Under the pieces are notes generated by a model. That model searched no databases and was not told the origin of the DNA. It saw only the letters and a program-made list of their open reading frames with translations. A DNA stretch of 38,756 bases from an uncultured Eggerthellaceae bacterium (lineage in GTDB: Bacteria > Actinomycetota > Coriobacteriia > Coriobacteriales > Eggerthellaceae), in the NCBI GenBank assembly GCA_947564425.1, contig CANOBU010000010.1, positions 1-38,756 on the forward strand, given 5' to 3'. This document shows, in pieces, positions 36,114-38,756 of this stretch (its first letter is position 1; every line of letters starts with the position of its first letter). A program made the position numbers and the translations under genes.

Positions 36114-36851
36114 TTACAGGATATGCACCTCGCCGCTGGCATAGGCATGCAGGCCGGCGCTCCCGCGCACCAGCAGGCGGCCGCCATCATCGACGCCCGC
36201 CACGGTGCCCTCCCCCAGCACGGTGCCGTCCGGCAGCGCCAGCTTCACCGCACGGCCCTCGAGGCAGTGGTGCTCCCGGTACTCGTCGGCGAAGGCGCCG
36301 AAACCCCGCTGCTGCCAGAGCCCGTACACAGCGGCGAAGCAATCCAGGAAGGCATCGCCTGCGGCCTCCACCGTCGCCCCATCGGCGCCCGGCAGGTAAT
36401 CCTGCAGATAGGCCGCCCGGTTCTTGCCCGGCAGCGGCACCTCGCACGCCGGGCGCAGCACGTTCACGCCGGTGCCCAGGCACAATCCCCCGCCATGACC
36501 CTCGCAGGATATGCCCACCATCTTGGCACCGGCGGCCATGACATCGTTGGGCCACTTCACCTGCAGGTCCGCGGCGGCCGCAGGGGCTACCGCAGCAAGC
36601 GCCCGCACCATAGCCAGGGCTACGACCAGCCCCAGGGTGGGAAGCGATGCCGCCGGGACATCCGGACGCAGCAGCAGGGATTGGTAGAGGCCGCCGGCCG
36701 GGCTGGACCACCGGCGCCCCTGGCGCCCGTAGCCGCCGCTCTGGGTGCGGGCGCGCACCGCGAGGCCCTCGGGGACGCCCTCTTCCAGGGCCGCCTTCAC
36801 CAGGGCGTTGGTCGACGATACCTCGCCGTATCGCTCGATGCGGAATTCCAT
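36114..36851 (-). CDS. birA: Biotin-[acetyl-CoA-carboxylase] ligase
   Basis: BirA activates biotin to biotinyl-AMP and attaches it to carrier proteins of carboxylases. The 245-residue protein is the short, monofunctional form with no N-terminal helix-turn-helix, so it should not act as a repressor. Visible are S-S-T-N-A-L-V-K (12-19), the biotin-binding G-G-Y-G-R-Q-G-R-R-W and K-W-P-N-D-V, and a C-terminal SH3-like domain. It follows folP-folK by six bases on the same strand. Confidence 0.95.
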   Translation of the reverse strand: MEFRIERYGEVSSTNALVKAALEEGVPEGLAVRARTQSGGYGRQGRRWSSPAGGLYQSLLLRPDVPAASLPTLGLVVALAMVRALAAVAPAAAADLQVKWPNDVMAAGAKMVGISCEGHGGGLCLGTGVNVLRPACEVPLPGKNRAAYLQDYLPGADGATVEAAGDAFLDCFAAVYGLWQQRGFGAFADEYREHHCLEGRAVKLALPDGTVLGEGTVAGVDDGGRLLVRGSAGLHAYASGEVHIL

Positions 36852-36857
36852 GGCCGC

Positions 36858-38177
36858 CTACCAGGCGGCGTTGTCGATAGGCTCGGCAGCCCCCACCGCA
36901 GGCCGGGCATCGGCCAGCGCGGTGCCGTCGGCGAACACGAAGCGGGGCCGCAGCTCGCGCAGGGGGCGCACCACGAAATCGCGCTCGAGGGCCCGGGGAT
37001 GGGGCAGCGTAAGCCGCTCATCGGCGGCCTCGTACATCTGGTAGTCGATGATATCGATATCGCAGGTGCGGGGCCCGTTGGGCTCTTCCCGCACCCTGCC
37101 CAGGCTATTCTCGATGGCATGGAGGTAGGTGAGCAGCTCGAGCGGCGGTATGCCGCAGCGCAGCAGCACCACCGCATTGACGAAGTCGTCCTGGTCCTCC
37201 TTATAGGCCGCCTTGCTGGCATAGAAGCGGGATATGTCGGCGATCTGGGAATCGGGCAGCGTGCACAGCTGGCTTATGGCGTGGTTCAGCTGGGCTATCT
37301 TCCCTGCCTGCTCCTCGCCCTCGCCGGCAACCAGGGCGACGTTGCACCCCAGCCCCAGCACCACCAGGGGGCGCAGGTCGCGCAGGGCCGCAGCCGTGAC
37401 CGCGACGTTATGGGTGCGGATCACGGTGGCTCCCAGCTCGCAGGCCATCAGGGCCTCCGCCGCCGAAGCCTCGTCGCGGTCGAGCGGATCCGCGATGCCG
37501 TAGGCGCTGCCGATGTAGCTCTTGCGCGACAGGGCCGCCATGACGGGATATCCCAGGCGGACGATCTCGTGGATATTGCGCACCAGCTCCAGGGTCTGGG
37601 CCGGCGTCTTGCCGAATCCGGGGCCCGGATCCAGGCAGATGCGCTCGGGCGCCACGCCCCGGGCCTCCAGGGCTGCGGCCCGCGCGGCCAGATACGCGGC
37701 CACCTCGGCAACGACGTCACCGTAGACGGGATTGTCCTGCATGGTCTGGGGCGTGCCCTGCATGTGCATCACCACCAGCCCCGCATCGCAGTTGCAGGCG
37801 GCCTCTTCCATGGCCGGATCCTCGAAACCGGAGATATCGTTGATGATGCAGGCGCCGGCGGCAACCGCCTGGCGCGCCACCTCGCCGTGGCGGGTGTCTA
37901 TGCTGACGCAGACGCCCTCCCCCGCCAGGGCCTCCACCACGGGAAGCACCCGCCGCAGCTCCTCGGCGGGATCCACCTCCACGCTGCCGGGCCGGGTGGA
38001 CTCGCCGCCCACATCGATGATATGGGCACCGTCCTGCACCAGCTTTAGGCCATGGGCGATCGCCTCGGCCGGGGTGCCGTAGCTGCCGCCATCCGAGAAC
38101 GAATCGGGGGTGACGTTCAGGATGCCCATGATGACGGGCATCCTCTCATCGAACTCGAACGATCCGCAGCGCCACAT
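36858..38177 (-). CDS. Bifunctional dihydropteroate synthase-HPPK (FolP-FolK) fusion
   Basis: The 439-residue protein fuses two folate enzymes. Residues 10-267 are dihydropteroate synthase, with I-M-G-I-L-N-V-T-P-D-S-F-S-D-G-G (16-31), D-V-G-G-E-S-T-R-P-G (55-64) and S-R-K-S (217-220). Residues 272-411 are 6-hydroxymethyl-7,8-dihydropterin pyrophosphokinase, with G-L-G-C-N at its start and P-N-G-P-R-T-C-D-I-D-I-I (366-377). The domains follow reaction order in reverse: HPPK works first, yet is C-terminal. A linking FolB domain is absent. The ATG shares one base with the TGA of ftsH, so expression should be coupled. Confidence 0.95.
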   Translation of the reverse strand: MWRCGSFEFDERMPVIMGILNVTPDSFSDGGSYGTPAEAIAHGLKLVQDGAHIIDVGGESTRPGSVEVDPAEELRRVLPVVEALAGEGVCVSIDTRHGEVARQAVAAGACIINDISGFEDPAMEEAACNCDAGLVVMHMQGTPQTMQDNPVYGDVVAEVAAYLAARAAALEARGVAPERICLDPGPGFGKTPAQTLELVRNIHEIVRLGYPVMAALSRKSYIGSAYGIADPLDRDEASAAEALMACELGATVIRTHNVAVTAAALRDLRPLVVLGLGCNVALVAGEGEEQAGKIAQLNHAISQLCTLPDSQIADISRFYASKAAYKEDQDDFVNAVVLLRCGIPPLELLTYLHAIENSLGRVREEPNGPRTCDIDIIDYQMYEAADERLTLPHPRALERDFVVRPLRELRPRFVFADGTALADARPAVGAAEPIDNAAW

Positions 38178-38756
38178 CAGCGGGGCGCCCCCTGCGAGGG
38201 GTCCTCATCGCCTTCATCGGCCGCCGGGGGCACCTGCTGCACGTAGCCCGGGTCGAAGCGGCCATCGGCCCGTCCGGCTGCCTGCTGGGACGGGTCTACC
38301 GGAATGGCCTGCAGCGGGATGGGCTCGGCCACCGACTGCGGCTGCGCCGGTTGGACGCCGGCATCCTGCGCCAGCCGCGCCTGCTCCTTCTCGCGCCAGG
38401 CGGGATCGGCCAGGCGCTCGTCCCGGGCGCGGGCCTCCGCCTCCTCGGCATCCTTGCGGGCGATTATCTCGTCCTCGTGGGCCAGGTACTCGTCCCACTT
38501 GTTCTCCAGCAGGGCCTGGCAGGCCTCGCCCTCGACGGTCTCGCGCTCCATCAGCACCGAGGCCATCAGCTGCATCTGATCCTTGTTGGCCGCCAGGATG
38601 CTGTAGGCGCGGTCGTGGGCCTCCGCCATGATGCGGGCCACTTCCTCATCGATGCTCTTGGCGGTCACATCGGAGTAGTCCTGGGTGTTGCCGTAATCGC
38701 GACCCAGGAACACCTCGTGGTTGGGCTGGCCGAACACCTGGGTGCCCAGGGGGCTC
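38177..38756 (-). CDS. ftsH: ATP-dependent zinc metalloprotease FtsH, C-terminal part (5' end outside the window)
   Basis: About 193 C-terminal codons are seen and the frame stays open to the right edge. The start F-G-Q-P-N-H-E-V-F-L-G-R-D followed by Y-S-D-V-T-A-K-S-I-D-E-E-V is the characteristic end of the M41 peptidase domain, and M-E-R-E-T-V-E-G-E completes it. The AAA+ ATPase and the H-E-x-x-H motif would lie outside. The last about 100 residues are a charged, proline- and glutamine-rich tail typical of actinobacterial FtsH. It is upstream of folP-folK in the same operon. Confidence 0.9.
   Translation of the reverse strand, partial: SPLGTQVFGQPNHEVFLGRDYGNTQDYSDVTAKSIDEEVARIMAEAHDRAYSILAANKDQMQLMASVLMERETVEGEACQALLENKWDEYLAHEDEIIARKDAEEAEARARDERLADPAWREKEQARLAQDAGVQPAQPQSVAEPIPLQAIPVDPSQQAAGRADGRFDPGYVQQVPPAADEGDEDPSQGAPR

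Overview
The window is a GC-rich, densely packed bacterial chromosome segment with about 31 protein genes, two tRNAs and no sign of phage, insertion sequences or CRISPR. The proteins look like those of an anaerobic high-GC actinobacterium, most probably a Coriobacteriia/Eggerthellaceae-type gut anaerobe. Pointers to this are a CIRCE-controlled groES-groL operon, rubrerythrin, a cytoplasmic NAD(P)-type [NiFe] hydrogenase, formate-tetrahydrofolate ligase, a 2-hydroxyacyl-CoA dehydratase activase-like protein and many short or overlapping gene junctions. The taxonomic placement is an inference from gene content and protein style, not from a marker search.

Layout. 0.2-4.2 kb (minus): a four-gene hydrogenase operon in the order hydB-hydG-hydD-hydA, like group 3b sulfhydrogenases. 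4.4-5.3 kb: murB (minus). 5.4-7.9 kb: a short UvrA2-like ABC protein (plus). 7.9-10 kb (minus): a GT4 glycosyltransferase and a SIMPL-domain lipoprotein. 10.1-12.2 kb: a HelD-like superfamily 1 helicase (plus). 12.3-14.0 kb (minus): a translationally coupled pair, a membrane-anchored C39-like peptidase and a patatin-like phospholipase. 14.2-14.4 kb: tRNA-Gln and tRNA-Lys (minus). 14.4-14.85 kb: a gene-free tract with several hairpins. 14.85-16.9 kb: groES-groL behind a perfect CIRCE operator. 17.2-17.75 kb: rubrerythrin.

17.9-21.9 kb (minus): a compact six-gene operon consisting of an amidohydrolase-family protein, a 71-residue membrane protein, TatA/B, TatC, HypA and HypB. The last two insert nickel into hydrogenases such as the one at the left end. 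22.0-24.9 kb (plus): menG/ubiE, probably from a leaderless message, and a stand-alone activase-associated protein. 24.9-27.9 kb (minus): one 1012-codon gene that fuses TsaE, TsaB, a RimI-type acetyltransferase and TsaD, thus three subunits of the t6A37 tRNA-modification machinery plus an N-acetyltransferase. Its first inter-domain linker is encoded by a 131-bp segment bounded by perfect 39-bp inverted repeats. 28.0-29.7 kb: fhs. 29.8-31.5 kb: a response regulator and a sensor kinase whose start codon is puzzling. 31.7-35.3 kb: coaX (plus), MATE transporter and bioY (minus), upp (plus). 35.4-36.0 kb: an iron-sulfur flavoprotein (plus). 36.1-38.8 kb (minus): the 3' end of ftsH, a FolP-FolK fusion and birA in one operon.

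The most unusual things are the four-domain t6A fusion with its palindromic in-frame linker, the amidohydrolase with lost metal/catalytic residues inside the Tat-hyp operon, the hydrogenase large subunit that ends exactly at the processing histidine, and the sensor kinase that appears to start at ATA.
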